Below are positions 17,506 through 27,883 of a DNA stretch of 64,000 bases, piece after piece. The notes under the pieces were generated by a model. It was given only the letters and a program-made list of their open reading frames with translations, did not search any database and was not told the DNA's origin. Source of the stretch: a gamma proteobacterium HTCC5015 (GTDB lineage Bacteria; Pseudomonadota; Gammaproteobacteria; HTCC5015); NCBI GenBank assembly GCA_000155715.1, contig DS990599.1, positions 351,415 through 415,414 on the forward strand. The letters run 5' to 3'. How positions within the stretch are numbered: position 1 is the stretch's first letter; the number at the start of each line of letters is the position of its first letter. Both the position numbers and the translations under genes were made by a program.

Positions 17506-18648
17506 ATGAGCACATCGCTAGATCCCTATCTGAAATTGATGGCTGAGAAAGAGGCGTCGGATCTTTTTTTCACTACAGGCGCAGCCCCTTCAATTAAGCT
17601 TAACGGCGAAATGAAGGCTGTGAGCAAAAACAAGTTGGCACCGGGTCAAACTCGGAAAATTGCCTATAGCATTCTCGAAGACCACCAAGTCGAGACTTTT
17701 GAGGAAGAACTTGAGCTTAACCTCGGTTTGAGTCGTGCCGGCATTGGTCGATTTCGCGTCAATATCTACATGCAGCGCGGCGAAGTGTCGATGGTTATTC
17801 GCTACATCAAATCGCGCATTCCTTCTGTAGAAGAGCTCAATTTGCCGGAAGTGCTGAAAGAACTGATTTTGGCGAAAAAGGGTTTGATCTTGATGGTCGG
17901 GGCGACGGGCTCGGGTAAATCGACCACGTTGGCGGCGATGATTGATCACCGCAACTCGGCTGTCGCTGGCCACATCCTCACGGTGGAAGATCCCATCGAA
18001 TTCGTTTACGAACACAAAAAGTCGATTGTCGGGCAACGCGAGGTGGGACTAGACACGCATTCCTACGAAAATGCGTTGCGCGAGGCCATGCGCGAAGCGC
18101 CCGATATGATCTTGATCGGCGAGATCCGTGACCAAGAGTCGATGGAAGCTGGGATTACATACGCCGATACAGGGCACTTGTGTGTCAGTACGCTACACGC
18201 GGTGAACGCCAACCAAGCACTTGATCGCATTATTAACCTGTTTCCGCCCGAGCAAAAAAATCAGATTCTGATGGATTTGTCGCTCAACTTAAAAGCGATT
18301 ATTTCTCAGCGTCTCGTGCCGACGAAGAAAGGCAAGGGGCGCATTCCCGCCGTCGAAATCATGATTAATACGCCCTATATCCAAGAATTGATCCGCAAGG
18401 GCGAGATGCACGAGATTAAAGAGATCATGGAGAAAGGCGGCCAAGAGGGCATGCAGACTTTTGATCAATCACTCTTTGAGCTGTTTAAGCATGGAAAAAT
18501 TGACATCAATGACGCTCTCAACTCGGCGGATTCCCGCACCAACCTAGAGTGGAAGATTAATTTCGGTGGCGGTTCGACGGGATTGAGCCAGAAGAAAAAA
18601 CAAAAAGATGATGACGATTTAGAGTTTCCCAGCGATCTCGATATCTAA
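17506..18648 (+). CDS. second PilU-type ATPase
   Basis: A second PilU-like ATPase of 380 aa. Walker A GATGSGKSTT, EDPIEFVYE, Walker B MILIGEIRDQESM and His box STLHAVNANQALDRI are intact. Its acidic tail ends DDDDLEFPSDLDI. It shares much of its sequence with the preceding gene but differs throughout (for example SDLFFTTGAAPSIKLNG against SDLYIAAGAPPSMKIDG), so it is an old paralogue and not a recent duplication. The reading frame is intact, which suggests a distinct function in pilus retraction. Confidence 0.88.
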   Translation: MSTSLDPYLKLMAEKEASDLFFTTGAAPSIKLNGEMKAVSKNKLAPGQTRKIAYSILEDHQVETFEEELELNLGLSRAGIGRFRVNIYMQRGEVSMVIRYIKSRIPSVEELNLPEVLKELILAKKGLILMVGATGSGKSTTLAAMIDHRNSAVAGHILTVEDPIEFVYEHKKSIVGQREVGLDTHSYENALREAMREAPDMILIGEIRDQESMEAGITYADTGHLCVSTLHAVNANQALDRIINLFPPEQKNQILMDLSLNLKAIISQRLVPTKKGKGRIPAVEIMINTPYIQELIRKGEMHEIKEIMEKGGQEGMQTFDQSLFELFKHGKIDINDALNSADSRTNLEWKINFGGGSTGLSQKKKQKDDDDLEFPSDLDI

Positions 18649-18695
18649 TGATGATAGAGGCGCGTGTCTGCGTGTCTCGATGGACGTAGAGACGA

Positions 18696-19841
18696 TTACT
18701 CAGAGATGATGTGCACGTCGCCTGGTAGCGTCCAGCCCCGATAGGGTGAGTTGTCACCCGAGCCCAAGCTATGCTTTTCTCCGACTGTGAAACTGCTCGT
18801 TGTGTCTACCCACAATGTACCTTTGGGCTGCCTGTTGAGCACGGCAGCGGGCCCCTCTGTGAGGGCTCTAAGGGCGCTTTCCAGCGAGAGCTCTTTTGCC
18901 GCTATCAAAGACAGCGTCAGAGGCAGTAAAACGGAGAGCGACATTGCGCCTGCTTTGGTCGCGGGGAAGGGCTTTAATTTGTCGTCGCTACTGCAGGGGC
19001 GGTGATCCGACACGATGGCATCTAGGATGCCATCTTCCACGCCTTGTAGAAGGGCTTGTCGGTCTGCTTCTGTGCGCAGGGGAGGCAGTGTGTGGCAAAG
19101 CGCATTAAAGCCATCAATGGCGGATTCGTTTAGTACCAAGTTGTGGATGGCTACATCCGCGGTAACGGGAAGTCCGCGCGCCTTGGCGTCGGCGATAAGC
19201 GCCACGCTACGGGCGCAGGATATGCGCGCGATATGAAGTTCGCTGTTTGTGTCCTCGATGAGCTCGAGTAATGTGCACAGAGCACTGGTTTCAGCGGCGC
19301 TGGGTATACCGTTCAGGCCGAGTCGGGTCGACATTGAACCCGCGTGGGCACAGCCCTCCTCAGAGAGCACGGCATTATTGGGGTGTAGATGAAGTCGCAA
19401 GCCGACACTTTGAGCGTATTCAAGTGCGCGCTTGAGCGTACAGCTGTCGCGCCACAATGTGCCGGCATCACTGGCCGCAATACAGCCGCCATTTTTTAGC
19501 GACGCCAAGTCGCTTAGTTGGGTGCCTTGCAAGCTGCGAGTCGTCGCTCCAAGCGCCAGTATTTCAGGCGTTTCCGACTGGGATTCAGCGACCAGAGAGG
19601 CACGGTCGGCGACCTGGTTGAGACTGTCGGGCTGCAAGCAAAAGCGTGTTATACCAGAGGCGCGAGCGGCTGCGGCTTCCGTTTCTAAGTCGCGTGAGTG
19701 GACAGCCAAGTCGGTAATGCCGGGCATAACGAGCCAACTGGCTGCGGAGTCGCTCTTCGGGAGCGCTTTGGGAAGAGGCAGCGAGTCCGAAGCGACACAG
19801 CCGTTTTGGTAGTGCTTCACTGAGACGGTTGAATCAGCCAT
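18696..19841 (-). CDS. pyrX: dihydroorotase-like protein PyrX (non-catalytic subunit of aspartate carbamoyltransferase)
   Basis: Dihydroorotase homologue, 381 aa. The zinc-binding start motif DxHxHxR reads DLAVHSR, so the first metal histidine is lost. This matches the inactive PyrC' of Pseudomonas, which is needed structurally for the ATCase dodecamer. Other family blocks remain ([33 protein letters not shown]). The ATG at 19841 overlaps the pyrB stop by 8 bp; the open frame extends farther up but inside pyrB. A true catalytic pyrC should lie elsewhere. Confidence 0.88.
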   Translation of the reverse strand: MADSTVSVKHYQNGCVASDSLPLPKALPKSDSAASWLVMPGITDLAVHSRDLETEAAAARASGITRFCLQPDSLNQVADRASLVAESQSETPEILALGATTRSLQGTQLSDLASLKNGGCIAASDAGTLWRDSCTLKRALEYAQSVGLRLHLHPNNAVLSEEGCAHAGSMSTRLGLNGIPSAAETSALCTLLELIEDTNSELHIARISCARSVALIADAKARGLPVTADVAIHNLVLNESAIDGFNALCHTLPPLRTEADRQALLQGVEDGILDAIVSDHRPCSSDDKLKPFPATKAGAMSLSVLLPLTLSLIAAKELSLESALRALTEGPAAVLNRQPKGTLWVDTTSSFTVGEKHSLGSGDNSPYRGWTLPGDVHIISE

Positions 19842-20826
19842 GGGCAGCTTCCTTTTGGCGGTTGCCAAGGCACATCGACATGACGGCCATGCGTACGGCG
19901 ATGCCGTTGTTGACTTGCTCCAAAATGACCGACTGGGGGCCATCGGCCACATCGGCGGCGATTTCGACACCGCGGTTTGTGGGGCCTGGGTGCATGATGA
20001 GTGCGTCGGGTTTGGCGAGATCGACTCGGCGCTGAGTGAGGCCGTACTCGCGGAAGTATTCGCTCTGGGAGGGCAGCAGCGAAGTGCCCATACGCTCCCG
20101 CTGCAGCCTCAGCATAATGACGACATCGAGGCCTTCGAGCGCGCGGTCGAAATCGTGGTAACGGGTGGCACCTAGCTCGCCAATGCTTTTTGGAAGCAGT
20201 GTCTGTGGGCCGATTAAGCGTATGTCTCGGCAGCCGAGTAGGCGCAGGGCGTGTACCTGCGAACGCGCGACTCGAGAGTGCAGGATATCCCCGACGATGC
20301 CGATGGATAGAGAGGCGATGTCGGGTTTGTGGCGGCGAATCGTGAAGGCGTCTAGCAGAGCTTGAGAGGGATGGGCGTGGCGCCCGTCGCCGGCGTTAAC
20401 AATGCTGACATGGGGCTCCACCTGCTGCGCTAGGAAGTGAGCGGCGCCACTTTCGGCATGGCGCATCACGAACATATCGACCTGCATGGCTTGTAGGTTG
20501 CGGATGGTGTCGAGCAGCGATTCACCCTTAGAGGTGGCTGAGTTGCCAATGTCTAGATTGAGTACGTCCGCGGAAAGACGGTTGGCGGCGACTTCAAAAG
20601 TGGTTCGGGTGCGGGTGCTGGCTTCAAAAAAAACATTGGCGACGGTTTTGCCGCGCAGTAGGGGGACTTTTTTAATTTTTCCGTCTACGGGGCTGAAGAA
20701 AGTCTCAGCGGTGTCGAGGATGCGTTCAATGATGTCGCGGTTGAGACCGTCAGTATCGAGAAAATGCTGGAGCTCGCCACTGGCATTTAGTTGAGGGTTG
20801 AGGTCCGTGCCAAAGGGCGTTTGCAT
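19834..20826 (-). CDS. pyrB: aspartate carbamoyltransferase catalytic subunit
   Basis: Condenses carbamoyl phosphate and aspartate, the committed step of pyrimidine synthesis. The carbamoyl-phosphate motif [13 protein letters not shown], the block [12 protein letters not shown] and the C-terminal [11 protein letters not shown] are intact. 330 aa. The ATG at 20826 is preferred; a GTG one codon earlier is also possible. It is coupled to pyrR upstream (TGATG) and pyrX downstream. Confidence 0.96.
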   Translation of the reverse strand: MQTPFGTDLNPQLNASGELQHFLDTDGLNRDIIERILDTAETFFSPVDGKIKKVPLLRGKTVANVFFEASTRTRTTFEVAANRLSADVLNLDIGNSATSKGESLLDTIRNLQAMQVDMFVMRHAESGAAHFLAQQVEPHVSIVNAGDGRHAHPSQALLDAFTIRRHKPDIASLSIGIVGDILHSRVARSQVHALRLLGCRDIRLIGPQTLLPKSIGELGATRYHDFDRALEGLDVVIMLRLQRERMGTSLLPSQSEYFREYGLTQRRVDLAKPDALIMHPGPTNRGVEIAADVADGPQSVILEQVNNGIAVRMAVMSMCLGNRQKEAAHG

Positions 20827-21302
20827 CACTCTACGATCTCGTACTCAAGTGGTTCTGGTCCGTGCATTCTAATATATTGTCCGGCCTTTAGGGTAATGGA
20901 TTCTCCGAGCGCGTCTGCGCTGATCGGTAATTCGCGCCCGTTGCGTTCTAATAAGACGGCCAATAGCACGCGCGATGGGCGACCGAAATCGAATAACTCA
21001 TTGAGTGCGGCGCGAATGGTGCGCCCCGTGTAGAGTACATCGTCGACTAAAATGACGGTTTTTCCTTCAATCTCAAAATTGATGTCCGAAGGCAGTACAT
21101 TGGGGTGCAAGCCCTTCTGGGTAAAATCGTCTCGATAGAAAGTGATGTTTAATGCGCCGATAGGCGGGGTGTGCGGCAGTCGTTGTTGCAGCGCTTGGGC
21201 GACCCAGGCGCCGCCTGTGTGTATGCCGACGATGACGGTATTGTCGTCAACGTGATCGGCGAGCTGGTCGGCGAGTTTGCTAATCAGGGGGCTGCAGTTC
21301 AT
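20826..21302 (-). CDS. pyrR: PyrR-type pyrimidine regulator / uracil phosphoribosyltransferase
   Basis: Phosphoribosyltransferase-fold protein with the PRPP motif [20 protein letters not shown] and [14 protein letters not shown] near the N-terminus. 158 aa. It sits directly upstream of pyrB as in Pseudomonas. In Gram-negatives its regulatory mechanism is less clear than the RNA-binding attenuation known in Bacillus; I see no attenuator between the overlapping genes. Confidence 0.92.
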   Translation of the reverse strand: MNCSPLISKLADQLADHVDDNTVIVGIHTGGAWVAQALQQRLPHTPPIGALNITFYRDDFTQKGLHPNVLPSDINFEIEGKTVILVDDVLYTGRTIRAALNELFDFGRPSRVLLAVLLERNGRELPISADALGESITLKAGQYIRMHGPEPLEYEIVE

Positions 21303-21724
21303 GGCGTTTTGTTTAACCAGCGTTGCAGTATGAGTGCCGCTGCTAGCTGATCGATATCCTCTTTTTTGACCTTTCTTCGCAAGTCGCCGCTGGCGCGTTG
21401 TGATGTGAGGCTTTGCTCGGCTTCGCGCGAGCTAGCGCGTTCGTCTTGCCAGTGAATAGGGCCTGAAAAATGTTGGCCCAGTGTATCGCGAAATTGGCGT
21501 ACTTGTTTAGTCAGGGCGTGGTCACTGCCGTCTTTGTTGAGTGGAAGGCCGAGAACAATGGCGTCGGGCTTCCAGTCCTTCAATACTTTATCGAGGCCAT
21601 CCCAGTTCGTGTGCTCGGCATGATTCGGCAATGTGGTGAGCGGTGTGGCAGAGCAGGTCAGGGTCTGTCCCGTCGCTATGCCAATGCGTTTTAGTCCAAA
21701 ATCGATCCCTAGCAGCGTGTTCAT
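21299..21724 (-). CDS. ruvX: RuvX/YqgF, Holliday-junction-resolvase-like nuclease
   Basis: RNase H-fold protein linked to 16S rRNA 5'-end maturation (YqgF). The start motif LLGIDFGLKRIGIATG holds the first acidic residue, VLGLPLNKDGS is conserved, and WQDERASSREAEQ and EDIDQLAAALILQRWL complete the site. The ATG at 21724 gives 141 aa and overlaps yqgE by 4 bp; longer open frames upstream are in yqgE coding sequence. Confidence 0.94.
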   Translation of the reverse strand: MNTLLGIDFGLKRIGIATGQTLTCSATPLTTLPNHAEHTNWDGLDKVLKDWKPDAIVLGLPLNKDGSDHALTKQVRQFRDTLGQHFSGPIHWQDERASSREAEQSLTSQRASGDLRRKVKKEDIDQLAAALILQRWLNKTP

Positions 21725-22284
21725 GCGTGGCCCGCGCTGTGGATAAGGCGGATATCGACGCCCAGCGATTGCGCAGCGGCAGTCCAGCGCTGTTCCGCGG
21801 GCAGGGAAAATATGATTTCCGGGTCGGCGGGGCCGTGGAGCCAAGCGTTGTCCGTTATCTCTTGTTCAAGCTGGCCCGAGCTCCAACCGGCGTAGCCCAA
21901 GGCGATTAGGCAATTGTCGGGGCCTTTGCCGCGGGCGAGGTCTTCGAGAATGTCCAGCGATGAGGTAATGGCCAAGTGATCAGAGATGGTCTCCGTCCCC
22001 TCCCACTGATACTCCTTGCGGTTGGGGTGTAGGATAAACCCCCTGTCCTGTTCAACGGGGCCGCCGATATAAAGAGGCAGTGCATGCGTCGCGGCCAGCT
22101 TGGCCTCTTGGATGTCGAGTTGGTCGAGCAATTCCTCGACACTGTGATCGGTGGCTCGAGTTAGCGTAATGCCAATGGCGCCCTCGTCTTCACTGTGATG
22201 ACAGATGAGAGTCACGCTGCGAGAAAAATTAGGATCTTCCAAATCGGGCATGGCGATCAAGAAGTGATTGGTGAGCGATTGCAT
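21721..22284 (-). CDS. YqgE/AlgH family protein (UPF0301)
   Basis: Conserved cytoplasmic protein of 187 aa with N-terminal LTNHFLIAMPDLEDPNFSRSV, YIGGPVEQDRGFILH and LGYAGWSSGQLEQEI. These are diagnostic blocks of the AlgH/UPF0301 family, whose function is uncertain. It is nearly always next to ruvX, as here. Confidence 0.95.
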   Translation of the reverse strand: MQSLTNHFLIAMPDLEDPNFSRSVTLICHHSEDEGAIGITLTRATDHSVEELLDQLDIQEAKLAATHALPLYIGGPVEQDRGFILHPNRKEYQWEGTETISDHLAITSSLDILEDLARGKGPDNCLIALGYAGWSSGQLEQEITDNAWLHGPADPEIIFSLPAEQRWTAAAQSLGVDIRLIHSAGHA

Positions 22285-23168
22285 TAGCGTGTCTCCAAGC
22301 CGCTTTGGCTAAAGGACCATGTGCGTACAATTTCGATGTGGTCGGCCTGTTCACGCAACTTTGCGGGAAATACCTCGAAGGGTGTGGCGAGGGCGACGAT
22401 GCGTTTGGCGGCATCGTCTAGCACTTGATGGCCCGAGGAGCTAATGAGTTTAACCTCGACCAGTTGCCCGGTGTGCCGCAGTTCCACCTCCAAGAGTAAC
22501 TCGCCGCTGAGCTCATTGCGCCTCGCTTCATCGGGCAGGTTCATATTGCCGATTCGCTCAATTTTTTCGACCCAGCGCGCCATGTAGGGTGCAGCGATAT
22601 AGGCGTGAGTGCGGGCGGTGATTTGCAATTTTTTGGGGCGTTTGGCGTAGGCTTCTTTTGCGGCGCTGAGTTCGGCACTCATTTGTGCAATTTGCATATC
22701 GAGCTCCGAGATATCTCGGCGATCTTGCGTTTGCGTGTCGGGAGTTTCCTGATTCGGTTGGTCGTCGACGCTGTGATTCGAGTGAAGTCGAGTGAGGACG
22801 ATGGGGTTGTTTTGTTCTTGAGGCTCGGGCTTTGCGGCCTCGAGAGGTATCGGGGCAACGCCCTTCTCTTGGTTGGGGGCGACCGCTGTGAAGGCCTTGC
22901 TGGGGCGATCGCTCTGCTCGCTTGTGCCGCCGCCATCTTGATTGGTTTGGGCGAGGTAGTCGGCTTGGTCGGGGTTGTCGTCCTTGTTGTTGTCTTGTAC
23001 CAAAATCACTTCAAGCGACGGCGGTGGTGCGATAGCGGCTTGGTCTTCTTGGTCAAAAACGACGCCGAGCAGCAGCACGGCGTTGAGGGCTGCCGCTAAA
23101 AACAGCGTGAGGCTGAGGCGGTCGCCGGCACTGACCGCGTTGGTGCTCGTTAGCGCATTGGCGCTCAT
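22284..23168 (-). CDS. TonB family energy-transducing protein
   Basis: N-terminal transmembrane helix (about residues 17-38), then a long polar linker rich in Gln, Asp and Pro. The C-terminal TonB fold (about residues 205-285) has GELLLEVELRHTGQLVEVKLI and HQVLDDAAKRIVALATPF. 294 aa. No exbB or exbD gene is in the window. The same position next to yqgE and gshB holds the tonB3-type gene of Pseudomonas, which has been tied to twitching motility; whether that applies here is inference. Confidence 0.88.
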   Translation of the reverse strand: MSANALTSTNAVSAGDRLSLTLFLAAALNAVLLLGVVFDQEDQAAIAPPPSLEVILVQDNNKDDNPDQADYLAQTNQDGGGTSEQSDRPSKAFTAVAPNQEKGVAPIPLEAAKPEPQEQNNPIVLTRLHSNHSVDDQPNQETPDTQTQDRRDISELDMQIAQMSAELSAAKEAYAKRPKKLQITARTHAYIAAPYMARWVEKIERIGNMNLPDEARRNELSGELLLEVELRHTGQLVEVKLISSSGHQVLDDAAKRIVALATPFEVFPAKLREQADHIEIVRTWSFSQSGLETR

Positions 23169-23214
23169 AGTGTGACTCGTTGTTGTGTTCTCTGCATTCT
23201 ATCGAGATTTTGGT

Positions 23215-24177
23215 TCAATGGTTAGCACTGAAATACTGGGTGTCGATAGCGTCAAGCAAGTCGCCAGCGATGTCTAGGTTGCACTGAGCATCAAGTTCGC
23301 GAATGCAGGTTGGGCTGGTGACGTTGACTTCTGTGAGGTAGTCGCCAATGACGTCTAGACCCGCAAAAATGACACCGCGGCGTACCAGTTCGGGGCCGAC
23401 GGCAGCGGCGATCTCGCGATCTCTCTGTGTTAGCGGGCGAGCCTCGCCGCGGCCGCCTGCGGCGAGGTTGCCGCGATTTTCTCCCTCTGTGGGGATACGG
23501 GCCAGTGCGTAATCTACCGCTTGCCCGTTAATCAGCAAAATGCGTTTGTCGCCTTGTTTGATGTCGGGCAGATAGCGCTGAACCATGAGGCGCTGGCTAT
23601 TTTGACTCATGGTCTCCAGTATGACGCCTACATTGCTGTCGTTTTTGCGTAGGCGAAAAATGGAGGCGCCTCCCATACCGTCGAGAGGCTTGAGAATGGC
23701 GTCTTCGTGGGTGTCGAGGAAGGATCTAATGGCTTGTGTTTGCCGCGTCACTAAGGTGGGTGTGCAGTATTCTGGGAACAGGCCAATGAGCAATTTTTCA
23801 TTGATGTTGCACAGGGCTTCGGGGTGGTTGACGACCACGGCGCCGGCTCGCCTGGCGAACTCCAGTAAATGACAGCAGTAGAGGTATTCGCTATCAAAGG
23901 GTGGGTCTTTGCGCATCATGATGATGTCGATCTCTCCCAGCGCAATATCGCAAGTCCTTTGGTCGGAGTACCAGTGCTGTTGATCGTCAAACACTGTCGC
24001 TTGAGTGACCTCCGCGCGTACGGTGCCGTTGTCCATATAGATTTTGTCTAAAGTGGCGTAGTGGACCTGCCAGTCGCGCGCTTGTGCTGCTAGCATCATG
24101 GCGAGAGTGCTGTCTTTGTGGGGCTTGATGTCCTCGATAGGGTCCATCAAAAAAACGATGCGACGTGCTGAGCTCAT
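23215..24177 (-). CDS. gshB: glutathione synthetase
   Basis: ATP-grasp ligase joining gamma-glutamylcysteine and glycine. MDPIEDIKPHKDSTLAMM at the N-terminus, the MRKDPPFDSEYLY block, KPLDGMGGASIFR (ATP-grasp loop) and NVTSPTCIRELD near the C-terminus are family hallmarks. 320 aa. Separated by 46 bp from the tonB-type gene, and divergent from pilG across about 230 bp. Confidence 0.97.
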   Translation of the reverse strand: MSSARRIVFLMDPIEDIKPHKDSTLAMMLAAQARDWQVHYATLDKIYMDNGTVRAEVTQATVFDDQQHWYSDQRTCDIALGEIDIIMMRKDPPFDSEYLYCCHLLEFARRAGAVVVNHPEALCNINEKLLIGLFPEYCTPTLVTRQTQAIRSFLDTHEDAILKPLDGMGGASIFRLRKNDSNVGVILETMSQNSQRLMVQRYLPDIKQGDKRILLINGQAVDYALARIPTEGENRGNLAAGGRGEARPLTQRDREIAAAVGPELVRRGVIFAGLDVIGDYLTEVNVTSPTCIRELDAQCNLDIAGDLLDAIDTQYFSANH

Positions 24178-24409
24178 TTTTCACTTGCTATTTGTGTCTA
24201 AATGGAGCCACAGTATATAGCATTGAACAAGGCGGCCCACCTGTGTTTGTTGTCGACGCTTCGGCCTTAGGCGTGTTTAGAGCGAGGCTGTAGAACTTCA
24301 AGTGATTTCTTAGGTTCTGTTGATTAGCGCGGTGACATCAGCTAAATTCGTCAGAGGCTCTAGGGGTGGGCCAAGGTATCAACTGCTAACAACGATAAGT
24401 GTGCCAAAT

Positions 24410-24793
24410 ATGTCTGATGAGCTTTCAGGTTTGAAGGTAATGGTGATTGACGACAGTAAGACGATTCGTCGTACTGCGGAAAGTTTACTTGCCAAAGCGG
24501 GTTGTGATGTGGTGACTGCGACAGATGGCTTTGAAGCGCTGTCAAAAATCACGGAGCAAAAGCCCGATATTATTTTTGTCGATATCATGATGCCTCGTCT
24601 AGATGGCTATCAAACGTGTGCCTTGATAAAAAACAACAGCATCTTTAAGCAAACGCCAGTGGTGATGTTGTCCAGCAAGGACAGCATTTTTGACCGCGCT
24701 CGGGGTCGTATTGTGGGTTCTGAGCAGTACCTGACAAAACCTTTCACGAAAGATGACCTGCTGGGGGCTATCCGCGAGCATGTGGCAGCCTGA
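24410..24793 (+). CDS. pilG: response regulator PilG
   Basis: Single CheY-like receiver domain (127 aa) of the Chp chemosensory pathway that promotes pilus extension. Acidic pocket VIDDSK, phospho-acceptor aspartate in FVDIMMPRLDGYQ, and lysine in YLTKPFTKDDL. The ATG at 24410 starts MSDELSGLKV; the frame is open upstream but has no family sequence. Position between gshB and pilH matches Pseudomonas. Confidence 0.93.
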   Translation: MSDELSGLKVMVIDDSKTIRRTAESLLAKAGCDVVTATDGFEALSKITEQKPDIIFVDIMMPRLDGYQTCALIKNNSIFKQTPVVMLSSKDSIFDRARGRIVGSEQYLTKPFTKDDLLGAIREHVAA

Positions 24794-24834
24794 GATTTTT
24801 TCAGATTATAAGAACCAAATCGGAGAACAGAGTG

Positions 24835-25197
24835 ATGAAAGTATTAATTGTTGATGACTCTCCCACAGAGGTCCATGTTTACAAGACCTATTTAGAGAAA
24901 GCGGGCATTGATGTTGTTGTCGCCGACACGGCAGAAGATGGCATTCGCGCGGCTCAAGAAGAGGCTCCCGACGTCATACTTATGGATGTTGTTATGCCTG
25001 GCATGAATGGGTTTCAGGCGACGCGTCAGCTGTCTAAGGAAGGGGGTACCGCCAGCATCCCGATTGTTTTGCTAACGACAAAAGGCGCCGAAACTGACAA
25101 GGTTTGGGGGATGCGCCAAGGGGCTGCAGACTACATCGTTAAGCCCGTTAAGGAAGATGACCTGGTTAGTCGCCTCAAGTCGGCAGTTCAGGGTTAA
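24835..25197 (+). CDS. pilH: response regulator PilH
   Basis: Second single-domain receiver (120 aa) of the Chp system, thought to oppose PilG or act as a phosphate sink. Acidic residues in LIVDDSPTE, phospho-aspartate in ILMDVVMPGMNGFQATRQLS, lysine in YIVKPVKEDDL. GGAG precedes tandem GTG ATG codons; the ATG at 24835 has the better spacing. Confidence 0.93.
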   Translation: MKVLIVDDSPTEVHVYKTYLEKAGIDVVVADTAEDGIRAAQEEAPDVILMDVVMPGMNGFQATRQLSKEGGTASIPIVLLTTKGAETDKVWGMRQGAADYIVKPVKEDDLVSRLKSAVQG

Positions 25198-25199
25198 TC

Positions 25200-25739
25200 A
25201 TGTCGGCTACGCCCTTTGCCATCCTGCAGGGGATTGACGAGAAGGTTCGGCAAAACAGTGCTGGCCTTCCCAGCGAAGATGTCTCGCAGGAAACTTGGAC
25301 GGGAGTCGGCTTTTTTGTGGGGCAGCATGAATTGCTGACTCCGCTCCAAGCAGTCGCCGAGATTCTCGACCCAATGGACTGTGCTAGGCTACCCGGGGTG
25401 CAGCCATGGTTTAAGGGGTTGGCTAATGTGCGCGGTAACTTAGTGCCCGTGATGGACTTGCATCATTTCTTATTTGGCGAAGCGCTACCCGTGACGAACA
25501 GCACCCGTGTTATCACCTTTCACGATGAAGGGGCTAACGCGGGTTTGATCGTTAATAGCGTGGCGGGTATGCGGCACTTTCATCGCGACGAGCAAACGGA
25601 GCACTCTTCAGATCTTGATGAAGCGCTCAAGCCTTATGTTAGCTTTGCATTTCATCGCTCGGGTGAGTCGTGGGATGTCTTTGATTATAACTTACTGGCG
25701 GAAAGCGAAGCCTTTGTGCGTATCGCCGAAGCCTCTTAA
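25200..25739 (+). CDS. pilI: CheW-like adaptor PilI
   Basis: CheW-domain scaffold linking the receptor PilJ to the histidine kinase ChpA. GVGFFVGQHELLTPLQAVAEIL at the front, then WFKGLANVRGNLVPVMDLHHF, the classic CheW core. 179 aa. It starts 3 bp after pilH. Confidence 0.92.
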   Translation: MSATPFAILQGIDEKVRQNSAGLPSEDVSQETWTGVGFFVGQHELLTPLQAVAEILDPMDCARLPGVQPWFKGLANVRGNLVPVMDLHHFLFGEALPVTNSTRVITFHDEGANAGLIVNSVAGMRHFHRDEQTEHSSDLDEALKPYVSFAFHRSGESWDVFDYNLLAESEAFVRIAEAS

Positions 25740-25772
25740 CACTATAAAGACCTCGTTTTCGGAGGGGGAATT

Positions 25773-27845
25773 GTGGCTCTAAACGCGGATGTTCTGAAAA
25801 ACGTAAGCGGCAAGTTGAAACTGGGTTCCAACTGGTTGCTGTCAAGTTTAGCGGTATTGATGGTTGTATTCATCATTGCCTCTATCTCGATGTTTCTTAT
25901 TAACGCCACTCAGTCGCGCTACAGCTCTGAGTATGTGCGCTATGTGGGTGAGCAGGAGCTGATTACTCAGCAGATTGCGACGAGTGCCCTCGAGGCGGCC
26001 GCTGGTAAGCCCGAGGCATTTAACAATTTGATTGATCTTCGCCAGCGTTTCGATGAGACACTGACCTACCTCCAAGAGGGCAATCCTGAAACAGGCTTGC
26101 CGCCACTGGATGAGACGGAACAGCTGTCCAACTTGGCGAGTGAATGGGGCGATTACCGCCGTCAGGTCACGACCATTATCGATGGTCGCGAGTTAATTGG
26201 TCAGGTGGCTAGCTACGTTGAAAATGTTAATGAAATTCTACCTCAGCTATTGGCCTTTTCCGATGAAGTGGCCAACGAAATTGTAAAAGCGAACGGCGAT
26301 CAACAATCGGTGTATATCGCCAGTCGTCAATTGCTGCTTGCGCAGCGTATTCAGAATAACTTGAACCGAATTCTGTCGGGTGATGAAGCGGCGGCTACCG
26401 CCGCTGACCAATTCGGTCGCGACGCGGCCTTTTTTGGTCGCGTGCTCGAGGGCATGTTGGTGGGCTATGAAGCCCTCGGTATTAAGGCAGTCACCATTCC
26501 TGCGGCACTCGATCGCTTGGAAGAGGCAGAGTTTTTATTTGCTGATGTGAGTGAAAACGTGTCGGCGATTCTCGATGCCTCATCGCAATTGTTTGATATT
26601 CGGGACGCCACTTCGAACGTTCAGGCTCAGAGTCCCACAATTTTGGCAGCGGGCGGCCAGCTTCGCGAAATGATTGCCAGTGAGGGTGACGCCGAGAGTC
26701 AGCTCTATTCTTATGCGGGCTTTGTACTGCTCGCCGTCGCTGTGGCGATTATGTTTGGTATCGCTATGTTGCTGCGCGGGCAGGCTTCCTCACGGGCTGA
26801 AAAGGCCGATGAACAAAACCGCCAGAACCAACAGGCGATTCTTCGCTTGCTCGACGAGATGACTCACTTGGCGGAAGGGGATCTGACCGCCTACGCCACT
26901 GTGACGGAAGATATCACGGGCGCGATTGCCGACTCGATGAACTACTCGATTGATGCACTGCGCTCGCTGGTAGAGACGATTAACCAAACGGTGGTTGAAG
27001 TCTCTTCGTCATCGGAACAGACGCAGGCAATCACGTCGCGTCTGCAGGAGTCATCCGCGAAACAGGCGGAAGAAATTACGAAAGCCACGACTCAAATTAA
27101 CAACATGTCTAAGACCATGGAGGAGATGTCGAGTCGTGCGGATGAGTCTGCCGAGGTCGCCTTGAAGTCGATCGATATCGCCAACAAGGGTGCCGAGATG
27201 GTGCGCAAGAACATCGAGGGTATGGATACCGTACGTGACGCCATTCAGGAAACATCAAAACGGATTAAACGTCTGGGTGAGTCTTCGCAGCAGATTGGTG
27301 AAATCGTTGCACTGATTACCGATATTGCCGACCAAACAAACATTCTCGCTTTGAACGCCGCTATTCAGGCCTCTTCAGCCGGTGAAGCGGGTCGCGGTTT
27401 CGCGGTGGTTGCGGATGAGGTACAGCGCCTAGCGGAACGTGCCGGTAATGCGACCAAGCAGATCTCTGCACTGGTGAAAACGATTCAGGCGGACACGAAT
27501 GAAGCCGTCTCCTCCATGGAAGCGTCGACATCGGGTGTAGTAAATGGCGCGAAGCTCGCCGAGGATGCCGGTGTATCACTGGTCGAGGTGGAATCGGTTT
27601 CCAAAGAGTTGGCCGATTTGATTCAAAACATTTCATCAGAGGCCTCAGATCAGGCCCTGTCTGCACGCACTATTTCGCAAATTATGAACGTGATTCAGGC
27701 CATTACGATGGAAACATCTGAGTCGACTAACGAGACAGCGAAATCGGTTGGTCAAATGACAGAACTGGCAAACGAACTGCGTAAGTCGGTAGCGGGCTTC
27801 AAGCTACCTGAGACGGACGAAGTTGACACAGTCATGTTGCGATAA
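25773..27845 (+). CDS. pilJ: methyl-accepting chemotaxis receptor PilJ
   Basis: Chemoreceptor of the Chp pathway. One transmembrane helix near residues 22-46, a periplasmic domain with two PilJ-type helical modules, a second helix near residues 310-332, and a HAMP-like segment. The signalling domain has the tip sequence with [33 protein letters not shown] near residues 510-545. 690 aa. Start GTG 25773 with a strong GGAGGGGG. I see no PilK methyltransferase gene after it. Confidence 0.95.
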   Translation: MALNADVLKNVSGKLKLGSNWLLSSLAVLMVVFIIASISMFLINATQSRYSSEYVRYVGEQELITQQIATSALEAAAGKPEAFNNLIDLRQRFDETLTYLQEGNPETGLPPLDETEQLSNLASEWGDYRRQVTTIIDGRELIGQVASYVENVNEILPQLLAFSDEVANEIVKANGDQQSVYIASRQLLLAQRIQNNLNRILSGDEAAATAADQFGRDAAFFGRVLEGMLVGYEALGIKAVTIPAALDRLEEAEFLFADVSENVSAILDASSQLFDIRDATSNVQAQSPTILAAGGQLREMIASEGDAESQLYSYAGFVLLAVAVAIMFGIAMLLRGQASSRAEKADEQNRQNQQAILRLLDEMTHLAEGDLTAYATVTEDITGAIADSMNYSIDALRSLVETINQTVVEVSSSSEQTQAITSRLQESSAKQAEEITKATTQINNMSKTMEEMSSRADESAEVALKSIDIANKGAEMVRKNIEGMDTVRDAIQETSKRIKRLGESSQQIGEIVALITDIADQTNILALNAAIQASSAGEAGRGFAVVADEVQRLAERAGNATKQISALVKTIQADTNEAVSSMEASTSGVVNGAKLAEDAGVSLVEVESVSKELADLIQNISSEASDQALSARTISQIMNVIQAITMETSESTNETAKSVGQMTELANELRKSVAGFKLPETDEVDTVMLR

Positions 27846-27883
27846 GTCCGCCCTAGGCAGGCTACTGAGAGAGCTATTCAGGT

